This document shows, piece by piece, positions 23,165-34,834 of a stretch of 64,000 nt of DNA. Each line of letters opens with the position of its first letter. The stretch's first letter is position 1. The stretch covers positions 124,001-188,000 of the forward strand of contig JALIGW010000016.1 in the NCBI GenBank assembly GCA_023053685.1, given 5' to 3'. The position numbers and the translations under genes were made by a program. The notes beneath the pieces were generated by a model. The model made no database searches. It was not told the DNA's origin and saw only the letters and a list, made by a program, of their open reading frames with translations. The stretch is from Diadophis punctatus similis (taxonomy: Eukaryota; Chordata; Lepidosauria; Squamata; Dipsadidae).

Positions 23165-26005
23165 CTTCAAGGAAATGTAGATAAGGCAGGCTCGAAAAAT
23201 CAGGGCCCACCTAAGAAAATCCATGTACTCCAAATCCATTGGCGTGGTCCATTTTGTTCTCTGAATTTGTAGTGACATAACACTAGCCCAAAGTGGATTT
23301 TCCCACAATGAGAATTTCCCATGTATTTTACCATGAAATGTAGATCATGCAGATTTGAAAAGAATCCATTGCCGTAGCCCATTTTTCAGAACACATGGAT
23401 GTTTAGTGGGACCCTGACTTTATAAAGCTGCCTAATCCTTTTAAAATACATGGGAAAATCCTATTTGGAGGGGAGATTCAGTTAGGGTTAGGGTTAGGTA
23501 AACATGAATTTGGATAGCAAAATGGACATAGCCAACGATTCGCAGTGCATGGGTATGCTTAGAAGGCTGGTGACATTTCCATCCTGCCTCCATCCTACAT
23601 TTCCTACTAAAACACATGGGAAAATCCCATTGGGAGAAAAATCCAATTATGGTTAAAGTTAGGTCATCATGCAATCAGAGTTAGGGTTAGGGTTAGGTCA
23701 CCATGAATTCAGATAGCAAAATGGACATCGCCAAAGGACTTGCAATGTATGGGTATGATTAGGAGGGCACTGACTTTTCAAGCCTGCCTTAGCTAACTTC
23801 ATAGTAAAATGCCTGGGAAAATACCATTGGCGGAAAATCCATTTAGGGTTAGGGATAGGGCACCATTCATTCGGAGAGCAAAACGGTCATTGCTAACAGA
23901 TTCAGAGCACAGGGTTATACTTAGGAAGGAGCTGACTATTTGAGCCTCCTTTATATACATTTCCTCTTAAAATACATGGGCAAATCCCATTGAGAGAAAA
24001 TCCACTTAGGGTTAGGGTTAGGTCACCAAGCAGTCAGACAGCAAAATGGGCATCTCCAACGGCTTTGTGGTACATGGGTATGCTTAGGAGGGCAATGACT
24101 TTTCCAGCCTGGCTTATCTACGTTTCCTGGTAAAGTACATGGGAAAATCCCATTGGACGAAAATCCACTTAGGGTTAGGGTTAGGTCACCATGAATTCAG
24201 AGACCAAAACGGACGTCTCCAATGGATTCAGAGTGCATGGGTATCATTAGGACGGTGCTGACTTTTCGAGCCTGACTTATCTACATTTCGTAGTAAAATA
24301 CATGGGGAAATCTCATTGGGAGAAAATCCACTTAGGGTTAGGGTTAGGTCACCATGAATTCGGATAGCAAAATTGACACCGCCAACATTTTTGCAGTGTA
24401 CAGGTATGCTTAGGAGAGCACTGACTGTCCCAGCTTGCCTTATCTGCATTTCCTGGTAAAATACATGGGAAAATCCCATTGGGTAAAAATCCAGTTAGGG
24501 TTAGGGTTTCCCATGTATTTTACCAGTAAACGTAGATAAGTCAGGCTCAAAAATTCAGCAGCCTTCAAAGTATACCCATGTACTCCAAATCCAGCGATTT
24601 TGCTCTCCGGATTCATGGTGAACTAACCCAACTCTACCGAATACATTGTGATGTAACCCTAAGTTGATTTTTGACTCATGGGATTTTCCCAGGTATTTTC
24701 CCAGGAAACGTAGATAGGCCTGGCTCGAAAAGTCAGCGTCCTCCTAAGCATATCATGCACTGTGAATCCAATGGAGATTTCCATTTTGCTATACGACAGC
24801 ATAGTGACCTAACCCTAACCCTTAGTGGTTTTCCACCCCAATGGAATTTTCTTATGCATTTTACTTGGAAACATAAATAAGGCAGGCTCAAAAAGTCAAT
24901 ACTCTCTTAATCATACCCATGAGCTGTTAATCCATTGGTTATGTCCATTTTCCTTTCTGAATTCATTGTGACCTAACTGTACTCAAAGGTGGATTTGCCT
25001 CCCAAATGGCATTTTGCCATGTATTTTATCACAAATTGTAGATAAGGCAGGTTCGAAAAGTCATCACCCTCTAAGAATATCCATGCTCTCCAAATCCGTT
25101 GGTGATGTCCATTTTACTATCCGACTGCAGTTACCTAACACTAACCCTATTTGGATTCGCCTCCTATTGCATTTTCCCATTTATTTTGCAAGGAAATGGA
25201 GATAAGGCAGGCTCAAAAAGTTAGCGCCCTAGCATGCGCAGAAGTGGCTCGGGTGGGTGGGCGGAGCCTCCCGGCACTGCTGCTACCAGTTCTAAGAACC
25301 GGTCAGAACCGCTGGACCTAATCCTAACCCTTAGTGGATTTTCCCCCAATGGGATTTTACCAGGAAACATAGATAAGGCAGGCTTGAAAAGTTACCACTC
25401 TCCTAAGCATACCCATTCACTGCGAATCCGTTGGCGATATCCATTTTTGTATCCAAATTCATGGTGACCTAACCCTAACCCTAACTGAATTTTCCCCCAA
25501 TGGGATTTTCCCATATATTTTCCCAGGAAACCTAGATAAGCCAAGCTCAAAAAGTCAGCACACTCTTAAGCATACTCATGCACTCTGAATCCTTTGGCGA
25601 TGTCCATTTTGCTCTCCGAATTCATGGTGAGCTCACTTGTCGAGCAAGCCTTATCTACGTTTCCTTGTAAAATGCATGGGAAAATCCCATTGGGGGAATA
25701 TATTACAGTTAGGTTGTGGGCACCATGAATTTGGAGAGCAAAATGGGTATTGTCAGACGATTTGGAGCGCATGGAAATGCTTAAGCGGGTGCTGTCTTTT
25801 TGTCCCTGGCTTATCTATATTTCCTGGTAAAATTCATGGGAAAATACATAGGGGGGAAATCCACTTAGGGTTAACTTTAGGTCACCATGGATTTGGAGAG
25901 CAAAATGGATATTGCCAATGGATTTGGAGCACCTGAGTGTTCTTAGGGAGGCCCTGACTTTTTGAACCTGCCTTATCTATATTTCCTGGTGAAATACATC
26001 TGAAA
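23165..26005. repeat. ~165-bp satellite with TTAGGG runs, three orientation switches
   Basis: Units share, in order, CTTATCTACGTTTCCTGG, ACATGGGAAAATCCCATTGG, a run of two to three TTAGGG hexamers, TCACCATGAATT, GCAAAATGGACATCGCC, GCATGGGTATGCTTAGGAGG and GCTGACTTTTCGAGCCTGC. The hexamer runs near 24005, 24170, 24335 and 24497 are 162-165 bases apart. Orientation is minus at 23165-23395, plus at about 23400-24510, minus at 24511-25632 and plus at 25635-26005. Roughly 16 diverged units are present, one extended by about 35 bases near 23650. A truncated MITE fragment sits in the array at about 25225-25318. No coding function. Confidence 0.95.
25225..25318. mobile_element. MITE fragment inside the satellite
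   Basis: GCATGCGCAGAAGTGGC, GGCGGAGCCTCCCGGC and TCTAAGAACCGGTCAGAACC match the interior of the ACCGGT-containing hAT MITEs (compare 56112-56272). No proper ends or target duplication are visible. Confidence 0.65.
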
Positions 26006-26269
26006 AACCTTCAATCCCCAAATACCACCCCCACTCAGCTTCTTGCCACAAGAAATTTCATCCTTGACTGCTCAAAGGATTGTAGGTCCTGTCCTCTGGC
26101 TTTTATCAATATTCATAATAATATTTGATTAGTTTTGCCACTCCTTGCCTCCCTCTCTTGATTAAAATAGTTTTGGTGTCTATCCTAGAAAGTAATCCCA
26201 TGCATGCCATCTTAATTCATCCAGATGACCCTTACTCTGTGGCTTTACAGTCACAAATATCTATCAGGA

Positions 26270-26904
26270 TGTTCTGACCCAGGCTTAACAGAATCATGAA
26301 ACAGACTCCTTATCCCGAAAAAAACCCTTTTTATTTGGTTAATGTGAATTCCTGGCATTCACATCCAGAAAAGTCCCGGCAATAAGCCTTACAAGGTTTA
26401 ATTGCAAAAACAGACCTTATCAGTCCTTGGAAAGTTGCCAGGCCAAGAGCTTCTAGTCGCAACACTGTAAAATGAAATACCTGGCAAGGAGTCTCTGTGA
26501 GGCACGAACTGAGATAAGCAAATCTTCACAATAATAAGTGAAATAATTGTCTCCTGCAAACACCACTCCCCCTTTGCTCCTATTTATTCCCTATGGGAGG
26601 GGCCATTCAGCATCCACTTGTGCCTTTATTTCCGAGTCGACCCCTGTTCCTTAGTTGTTCCCTTCTTCTGACAGCTCTGGGCATACGTGCATCTGGAACA
26701 GGCTCCAGCTGTTCTTCTGCCCCACTTATCTCTGACTCCGAAGGCAGCTGATAAATGTTGGACGGCCCTGGCCCCATCTCTGCCTCCGACACAGAGCACC
26801 CATCAGAGCTTTCCCCAGACTCCAGGACTGGCCCAAGTTGCTCCCCAACCTCCTCACTGTCCGAGTCTGCTGCCAGCTCCACTAGTAGCTGGCGGGCCAC
26901 AACA
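26270..26904 (-). mobile_element. solo LTR, minus strand, same family as 21579-22280
   Basis: Starts TGTTGTGGCCCGCCAGC and ends GCCTGGGTCAGAACA on the minus strand, with target duplication CAGGA at 26265-26269 and 26905-26909. The upstream acidic frame is again open in the same register: VVARQLLVELAADSDSEEVG, later EPVPDARMPRAVRRREQLRN. An AATAAATAG box, possibly the TATA element, follows. Sequence outside the frame differs clearly from the other copy, so the two are independent insertions. Confidence 0.88.
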
Positions 26905-26909
26905 CAGGA

Positions 26910-28270
26910 ACAGAACCATACTTCACCAAGATATATTTTATGTGGACAGTTATTTAGTCACATTAGTGCTTTCTAATGTTGATGTGCCACATAAATTCAG
27001 TCTTTATTCTTCGAGGTCTTCCCTGCTGGTATTTCCTATTCTTAGCAAGAATATCAGTAGTTTTATTGCTTAACAAGTTCTGCTAAGAAAACAATGAATA
27101 GCTATTTTCTCTCATAAATAATAGCAGCCTAAAGACTGCTGAATCAATTCAAAACACTTTTGAGGAAATTTGTGAGGAATTCAAAGGTAGAAGAATTGTG
27201 AGGATAGAAGTATAAATTAATTTGTCAGTAACTGATGTGTCACTTATAAAGGTGTTTTATTGGTCTATTCTTCTTGTGTTTTATTCCTCTCAGTTTCACA
27301 ACAAACTCAGAACTGCTCTTTGTATAAAGGACATATTAATGTATGAATCTATTTCAATCCTGATCTGGAAAATACTTACACCACAAAGAACATGCATAGG
27401 TCTCTCAGATAGCCATCCTTTCTTTTCTCTCAACCTTTCTGAATTGAAGAGGATCCAAAGACTCCTATAATTGTTTCACTTTGGTCTGGAGATTATGTAG
27501 TTAAGCACACCTGCATAATTATATGTTTGTGGGTCTAGAGAACATATAAAATCACTGACCAATCAGCAGTTGCCTTTCCCACAATAGTTGGGCACAGTAA
27601 GTGTCAACCAATTAATGCTAGTTTACTTACTAGCCATTTAAAAAAACCTATCCCTTCCTCCGGTCCATGTCTAAATAAATAACCCTTTCATTATATAAAA
27701 AGAGAGAACTGAAATGCTAGCATTCCCCTGAGTTTCTGTATACCCATTGGGGCATCTTCCATTGTTTTCCAAGCACACCATATTCTCAAGTCAAGAATAT
27801 TGACTTTAAACTCTTTCCTAATCATGTGGGTACTTGGAAAGCAAATATGAGCCAAGAGTTTTCTCCAATGATGGCATAGAGAACCCTCAGAAGCACAAAA
27901 CAGCAATACATTGACTTGATATAACATTATCCTATTCTAGATACATTATATATAGTGCATAGGTCTACGTCAGAAGGGCTCACATTTTCAAGGCCTTGGT
28001 TATAACTTTATGTTATCAACAGGGGGCTCATCTCACCTCATTAACACAGCCGCATTTTCCCCTGGAAGGCCTCATAAAAGCTGACTGAAAAGAAAAAAGC
28101 CTGCTAATAAATCTGATGTATTTATACAGTCCCTTCTGCTGCTTTCTTGCCAGTTGCTATTTATAGCTTTTATAAAAATAGTATAATCTTGTGTTCTTAA
28201 TATACAGTACACTAAAAGGACTTCTTGAGAAATGAGGAATATTTAATTTTCATTAAAAAATTGAAACTAT
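26910..28270. other. unannotated AT-rich DNA
   Basis: No supported gene or repeat; frames up to 82 codons carry no signature. Confidence 0.5.
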
Positions 28271-28274
28271 ATGT

Positions 28275-28276
<2 letters not shown>

Positions 28277-28333
<57 letters not shown>
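28277..28333. repeat. (TC)n microsatellite
   Basis: About 28 TC units followed by a C run and a short (CA)n. Confidence 0.97.
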
Positions 28334-28334
<1 letters not shown>

Positions 28335-28526
28335 CCCCACACAAACACACACATGGGAGACTTAAAAAAAAACGTTGAATTTCTTCTCTCAGCATCCCAC
28401 AACATTGCCCAAGCTCATAGCTGGGTTTCTTGAGATTTGTACATCTGAAAGTCCTCAAATCACACAGCTCTTATTATCTAACAGCTCTCCTTCTCATTCT
28501 TGGTTATAGGTCCATCTAATCAAAAC

Positions 28527-29138
<612 letters not shown>

Positions 29139-29192
29139 AGAAAACCCGAATAACCAAAGACCTACATACAAACACCCGCGAAAACCTCAGAA

Positions 29193-29197
<5 letters not shown>
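29139..29197 (+). mobile_element. second, outward-facing copy of the same 3' tail
   Basis: GAAAACCCGAATAACCAAAG at 29142-29161 is the exact inverted counterpart of the tail at 28671-28695, then continues ACATACAAACACCCGCGAAA to a (TA)n tract. The two tails therefore point away from each other, each running into TA repeats. Confidence 0.7.
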
Positions 29198-29280
<83 letters not shown>

Positions 29281-29330
29281 TGTATGTATGTATGTATGTA
29301 TGTATGTATGTATGTATGTATGTATGTATG

Positions 29331-29416
<86 letters not shown>

Positions 29417-29446
29417 CATACATACATACATACATACATACATACA

Positions 29447-29475
<29 letters not shown>
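29198..29475. repeat. compound (TA)n-(TATG)n-(TA)n-(CATA)n repeat
   Basis: TA to about 29251, TATG to about 29336, TA to about 29411, then CATA/TACA to about 29474. TATG and CATA are reverse complements, so the tract is a long potential hairpin. All frames here are repeat translations. Confidence 0.97.
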
Positions 29476-29478
<3 letters not shown>

Positions 29479-29686
29479 CAGTAGAACCTCTGGTCATGAC
29501 CATAATTCATTCCATAACTTTGGTCGCAACCCGATTTGGTTATGACCCGAACCTAGTTTTGGAAATTTGGCTCTTACCAAAAAAATGGCGTGGAAGGGAA
29601 AATCGGCCATGGGGGGGAAAGTGAATTTTTTGGGTGGAACCTTACTTGGTTGTGGTCAGAAGCATTCATGACCAGAGGTTCTACTG
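29479..29686. mobile_element. Tc1/mariner-like MITE, TA target duplication
   Basis: Perfect terminal inverted repeats CAGTAGAACCTCTGGTCATG and CATGACCAGAGGTTCTACTG bound 208 bp, flanked by TA at 29477-29478 and 29687-29688. The interior has further inverted pieces and no coding region. Ends of this type suggest a pogo/Tigger-like helper. Confidence 0.93.
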
Positions 29687-29689
29687 TAT

Positions 29690-31250
29690 TTTGAAGATCT
29701 GAGATAAACAAAAATCCCTGCTACTAATTTTGCTACTCCTTGATCCAAAATCTGATATTTTTTCCATTATTATGTAATATCCGTACTCAAGGTTCAATAG
29801 ATAACGTCACAGAACATTTGAATGCTTTATCTTCAAAATATTTAGTTTGTACTATATATAATAGGATACAACAAATGCCATGCCTGTTGTTCAATATCCT
29901 ACACTAAAATGTTCTCACATTTAAAATGTGGCACAAACCAGAAAAACTGTGAAATTCAAGTGCAGAGTAAGACAGCTGGCCTGCTACTTTGGCAATTGAA
30001 TAATGGCAGCTAAATGCATGCTTCTTTCCTTTTCAGTGTATCACTATATAAATATGTAGTTTCACTCCTTTCATAGGACAATAAGGATTTCCTTATTAAC
30101 ATCAACAAATAAAAGACCATAAAAATAAAGTACTTCTACTTAGTTCTTTATTAAATTACGGATTAAAGATTAAAACTGGAACGTACTTATTACAGTCCTT
30201 TATACAGTCCTAGTTTTGGACTGCGAGCAGGATACAATGTCCTGAATGAGGAATTATGATTTCATAATGACTTGAGAGAATCTTCAAGAATTTCAGGCTC
30301 ACATATTTGCCCAAATTTTTCCAGTATGTCAGAAGAGGCAACAAACAGTATCTTCTTCTGTTTCTAAATAAGCCAAAGCTCTTCTGATTTATGAAACTGG
30401 AGAACAATGGGGCTTTGGGAATTTTTTTCCCAAGCTATCATTAGGAAGAAAAGATTATATTCAAAACACAGTTCCCAGTGCGGCCTCTCCTGTAGAAACA
30501 AATGATAACTCCTTGAATCTTCTTTGATCTTCCCCTTGAGACTCACTATGTCTCATTTTCATAGTAGGAAACCATAGCTTCCCGGGTAATATCTGAACTG
30601 AGTCAGTAGCAGACAGGAGATTAATAAAGAGATCAGCAGTTTCAAGGCTCAGAAAAAAAAAACTTGAATAATTTACTTACCAGAAGCCTGTTGAAGACCA
30701 CACTGGCAGCAGATCAACCAAAGGATTTTGTCAAAGTGCTGTCTATGGAAAGCAGAAACGGCAGCTCACTACAAAGTGAAGACACCTGACTACTGTTTTT
30801 TATTGATCAAAACCATCAAACACTTTTCCGGTCTGCTAATTAAGAACAAGTTCATCCTTTTTAGAAAACTGAGTACTGATGACTGTCACTGGCAAGCTCC
30901 AGACTACAAACATCATCTCACAAACCTTTAAAGTTGGTTTGGGGAATCGGTGGTTCTTTAGATGTTACTGAATCACATTTCCTGCATACATGCATCATCA
31001 CCATCATCATAATAGTGCAAAATAAGAACACTGTCTGCAAATTGGGAAGTTCTTAGTCAAAATTCTGTTTCTGCGATGAACTCTCTGGAAGGTCTTAGGG
31101 AAGTCCACGTATCTCATTTAAACATCTGCAATATTGGGAATATGACAATATTGTAATTAATGTTACTGGAATAATGTGTATTGCCTAATTATTACTGTTA
31201 AGGAGTTATTGTGCTGTTAAGCACATACACAGCGAAATGTGTTGTAGTAA
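29690..31250. other. unannotated AT-rich DNA
   Basis: No repeat recognised. The one item of note is the splice-flanked block at 30681-30742 on the minus strand, listed separately. Confidence 0.45.
30681..30742 (-). other. 62-nt block with consensus splice sites, possible exon
   Basis: On the minus strand a pyrimidine-rich TTTCTGCTTTCCATAG precedes the block and GTAAGTAAAT follows it, good acceptor and donor matches. One of three frames is open across it (QHFDKILWLICCQCGLQQAS). I do not recognise the peptide. Chance matches of this quality are expected in 64 kb. Confidence 0.18.
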
Positions 31251-31252
31251 TG

Positions 31253-31748
31253 GTGTTGCAGTTTGATATGAATGCTATTCAGTCAATAAACAGAATATCT
31301 TTAGTATGTACAAAGTAGTTTTTACTTGAATAGTAGCAAAGTTAAATAGGAAGTCCAAGTCATACACAGTTATTCAGTCAATGCGAAGTTTCTTCTTCTT
31401 GCCTATCTTTGTTTTAACTCACAAAGATTACAGCTATCACTTAATTCTATACTATCACAGATAGTTACTCTTCTCTTCACAGCAATTTCACACGGTCGTA
31501 ATCTACTCATCAATAAAGCAGCAGAGAGTCTTCAATCCGGAACACACCGTCAAACACCACTCACCACACTAAACCACACTAAACCACCAACCACCAACCA
31601 CACTAAACCACCAACCACATTGAGCATGCTCTCTTGCTTGCTTATATAGTAATCATCCACAATGCATTTAAAGCAATATACACATAACAATGATTTGTGG
31701 CTTAATCATATATTAACACACCCAATCATTTGAACAGGGTTCTAACAA
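31253..31748 (-). mobile_element. possible solo LTR
   Basis: Bounded on the plus strand by TGTTGCAG and GGTTCTAACA (TG...CA). On the minus strand a CTATATAAGC TATA-like box lies about 100 bases in. Internal CCACCAACCACACTAAA-type short tandems occur at 31570-31620. No target duplication was found, so this is tentative. Confidence 0.3.
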
Positions 31749-31948
31749 TTACTTGTTTTAGCCTAGCTTTAACTTAGCCTGGTGCTCTTCAGTTGTGTTA
31801 AATTACAACTCCCATAAACCATAGGTGCCTAGCATTAGGCTAAGGAAGACCAGAATAAAAAAAATGACTAGCAGAAACATTTGGGATTTCAAGAATATAG
31901 TATGACTGCATTGACAAAATACGGGCCATGCATTGCTTTCTGCATTCA

Positions 31949-32682
31949 TAAATGCACAGGTACAGTATATGTGGTACCTTGCTCAACAGTAGTAACTGCG
32001 AGAGGGATCTTGGAGTCTAGTGGACAACCATTTAAATATGAACCAGCAGTGTGCAGCACCTGCCAAAAAAGCCAACACAGTTCTAGGCTGCATTAGCAGA
32101 GGGATAGAATCAAGATCACGTGAAGTGTTAATACCACTTTATAATGCCTTGGTAAGGCCATACTTGGAATACTGCATTCAGTTTTGGTCGCCATGATGCA
32201 AAAAGGATGTTGAGACTCTAGAAAGAGTACAGAGAAGAGCAGTAAAGATGATTAGGGGACTGGAGGTTAAAACATATGAAGAATGGTTGCAGGAACTGGG
32301 TATGTCTAGTTTAATGAAAAGAAAGACTAGGGGAGACATGATAGCAGTGTTCCAATATCTCAGGGGTTACCACAAAGAAGAGGGAGTCAAACTATTATCC
32401 AAAGCACCTGAGGGTAGAACAAGAAGCAATGGGTGGAAACTAAACAAGGAGAGAAGCAACTTAGAGAGAATAAACTAAGGAGAAATTTCCTGACAGTTAG
32501 AACAATTAATCAGTGGAACAGCTTGCCTCCAGAAGTTGTGAATGCTCCAACACAGGAAGTTTTTAAGAAGATGTTGGATAACCATTTGTCTGAAGTGGTG
32601 TAGGGTTTCCTGCCTAAGCAGGCGGTTGGACTAGAAGACCTCCAAGGTCCCTTTCAACTCTGTTATTCTATTCTATTCTAAA
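31949..32682 (+). pseudogene. 5'-truncated CR1/L3 LINE
   Basis: Same region as the copy at 11415-12195: [15 protein letters not shown] shifted frame at the start, then [35 protein letters not shown] and MIAVFQYLRGYHKEEGVKLL. It is broken by a missing base near 32017, a TGA at about 32195 and an early stop near 32476 after a short insertion (GAGAATAA). The 3' end GGTTGGACTAGAAGACCTCC runs to a short TTCTA tail. More decayed than the 43-45 kb copy. Confidence 0.92.
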
Positions 32683-32689
32683 TTAACTG

Positions 32690-33190
32690 TCATGGTATGC
32701 AAGACCAGTGACAATATACCCATTTATTAAACTGGTTGTCCATAACCAAAGGGGTCCACAGAATCTAGTAGTTTCGTCAGGATAATTAAAGAGCTTCACA
32801 ACAGAAGATTTGACCCTTAAGTGTGTCATTGCAACATCATAATTAATATTAAAGGGGCAGAGATTGCAGTGAGACATATTTCATTGTTTGTCTCCTCTTG
32901 CCTTAAACTTATGGATACTTGTGGTCATAGCCACCTCTGGCCCGAGGATGTTCTCTCCCCACTGTGAACACATTTCTTTACTGTGTTGGGCTTTACTTTC
33001 TAAGAATGTTTCTGGGACCTATATCAGCCTTCAAAGAAATAAATATAATGCTGGAGGCAGATGCTTTGACATACCAGCTTCTCCTTTAAAAAATAAACAA
33101 AAATAAAATCAGATGAAGTGGTGTTAGATAGACTAAACTAAGAAATCAATGCCCTGTAGGTCAGATCTACTTTTATTGTAACAGCTACAG
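32690..33190. other. unannotated DNA
   Basis: No supported feature. Confidence 0.45.
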
Positions 33191-33192
33191 CA

Positions 33193-33345
33193 GAGGTATC
33201 AAACTCACGTCATCACGGTGGCATCACATGACATATTGGGACTTTTTTTCTCCTTCGCTAAACTGGATGTGGCCAGCATGTGACGCATCCGGCTCACGCA
33301 GGGATGGGTTCCACTTACCTTTGCCACCGGTTCATCTGCAAGTCT
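33193..33345. mobile_element. two truncated hAT MITE ends
   Basis: CAGAGGTATCAAACTCACG at 33193 is the left end of the GGGGTGTCAAACTC family, without its right half. CAGGGATGGGTTCCACTTAC followed by GCCACCGGTTC at about 33300-33333 is a terminus of the GGTGGGTTCC family. Neither has a partner end. Confidence 0.6.
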
Positions 33346-33347
33346 GA

Positions 33348-33445
33348 GAAGCATCCCCTTAGTCACCTCTTCCAAACCATTTATAAAAATATTGAATGGC
33401 AGAAGACCTTGGAAAGAGATTTGAGGAACTCCATATGATATTTGA
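33348..33445 (-). pseudogene. short antisense CR1-like RT fragment
   Basis: AACCATTTATAAAAATATTG, then CCTTGGAAAGAGATTTGAGG and AACTCCATATGAT parallel the antisense of the GVPQGSVLGP...FNIFIND region read in the 44340-44430 CR1 copy. Heavily diverged. Confidence 0.4.
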
Positions 33446-33650
33446 TGCTTGATAACACTGTTCTACAGGTAAAAAGTTGCGAGCATGAAAACAGCTGTGC
33501 TTACATAATTTTGGGGTGCTAAAAACGAAAATAACATTTAAAAATGTATATTGGCTCTAGTTTCCATGATATAAGCAACCAACTAATGAAGTAAGGTTTA
33601 CAAAATGCATGATGCAACTTACACCATAGATTACATAGTCAGTATTGGTG

Positions 33651-33714
33651 ACCAATAGAAAACTGCCACACGATGCAATATTAGCTAATATTATGTCACC
33701 AAATTCTATAAAAG
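33651..33714 (+). promoter_or_regulatory. CCAAT and TATA boxes of the relic transposon
   Basis: ACCAATAG at 33651-33658 and TATAAAAG at 33707-33714, 49 bases apart and about 70 bases upstream of the first relic codon. Function is inferred from spacing and consensus only. Confidence 0.45.
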
Positions 33715-33783
33715 TCACAGTATCTGTTGCTTGGCAAGTTAGACAGTGTCTTTAAACATTGTTTTATGCTAGTAAATTTAGTT

Positions 33784-34834
33784 AGGCCTCAAACCTGTTT
33801 AAATAAAGCAGATAATTTCTGCTATATTTGCGGTGAAGTTACTTTTGCATCCTAAAAACGAAGGATCACAACTGTGATTAAGAATGCCTACAACTTGTAT
33901 TTCGGTTGCAAAATAGGAGACCAGGACAAAAACTGGGCGCCACACATATGCTGTAATTCATGTGGATCGAGACTTGTCCAATGGTTGAATGGGAATAAGC
34001 CTTCTATGCCTTTCGCAGTGCCAATGATTTGGAGAGAACCAAAAGATTGTGTCAGTAATTATTTTTGTATGGTGCCTCCAATTGAGAAAGGTCTTACTAA
34101 GAAAAAAAAGTTGTTTGTGCAGTATCCAAACATTCCATCAGCAATACATCCAGTACCTCATGGAGAAGGACTACCGATTCCAAAAACGTCTGAATCTTTC
34201 GTAGTTGAGTCCAGTGAGGAAGAACTTCAGGAAGCTTGTAGTGATGAACCAACAGCCTTACATGACCTGGATCTGCCATCCACATCTGCTGAACCGCACC
34301 TCATAACACAAATGGAATTGAATGACCTAATAAGAGATCTGGATCTTCCAAAGAACAAAGCAGAGGTTTTAGGTTCAAGACTAAAGCAGTGGAATCTCCT
34401 GGCAAGTGATGTTCGTACAGAGCCATGAACTTATTAACGATGATGAGTTTCTTTCTCTGTTGCATGGCAAGGAAAAGACTGTGTGGATAGCATTCATGTC
34501 AGTGACATCAAATTGTCTTGGAAACAATAAAGCAGCAAACTACAAGGAAGTGGTTGAAAAACTCATCCAGGCCTACAAAAATCTTGGTTGTAACATGTCC
34601 TTAAAAATTCATTTTCTACACTCTCATCTGAATTTATTTCCATCAAATTGTGGAGCAGTGAGTGACGAGCATGGGGAGCGCTTCCATCAAGATGTTGCAG
34701 CTATGGAAAAAAGATATCAAGGTAAATGGAGCCCATCAATGCTTGCAGACTACTGTTGGACAATTGTAAGAGACAATCCTTTCCTTGAATACAAAAGAAA
34801 AGTCAAGAGAAGCAAAAGGGACACAAACTGAAGG
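33784..34834 (+). pseudogene. dead ORF of a repeated metazoan protein family, cysteine-rich N-terminus, internal deletion
   Basis: Reading from 33784 the frame gives RPQTCLNKADNFCYICGEVT, a TAA stop at 33853-33855, then KRRITTVIKNAYNLYFGCKI and WAPHICCNSCGSRLVQWLNG. The paired CxxC and CCxxC clusters look like a zinc-binding head, and MPFAVPMIWREP follows. The middle (34300-34425) has ELNDLIRDLDLPKNKAEVLG, then jumps in another frame to ELINDDEFLSLLHGKEKTVW and on to SLKIHFLHSHLNLFPSNCGA, DEHGERFHQDVAAMEKRYQG and a stop at 34829-34831. From memory of this family, a block of roughly 200 residues is missing at the join (about 34410), the expected ATG is AGG, and a CAA-type codon has become TAA. 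The family occurs in many copies in insects, fish and other animals; its biochemical activity is not known to me. Not a host gene. Confidence 0.8.

Noticed and set aside
24000..24500. True telomere or interstitial telomeric block
   Set aside because: Only two to three hexamers per unit, always in the same place within a 165-bp monomer, so this is a satellite with a telomere-like motif.
23441..25936. Frames of 60-99 codons in the satellite
   Set aside because: Products of the 165-bp satellite read in both orientations, not genes.
33874..34831. Host gene candidate (184- and 141-codon frames)
   Set aside because: Stop codon and lost ATG upstream, frame change at an internal deletion, and inverted repeats on both sides mark it as a transposon relic.
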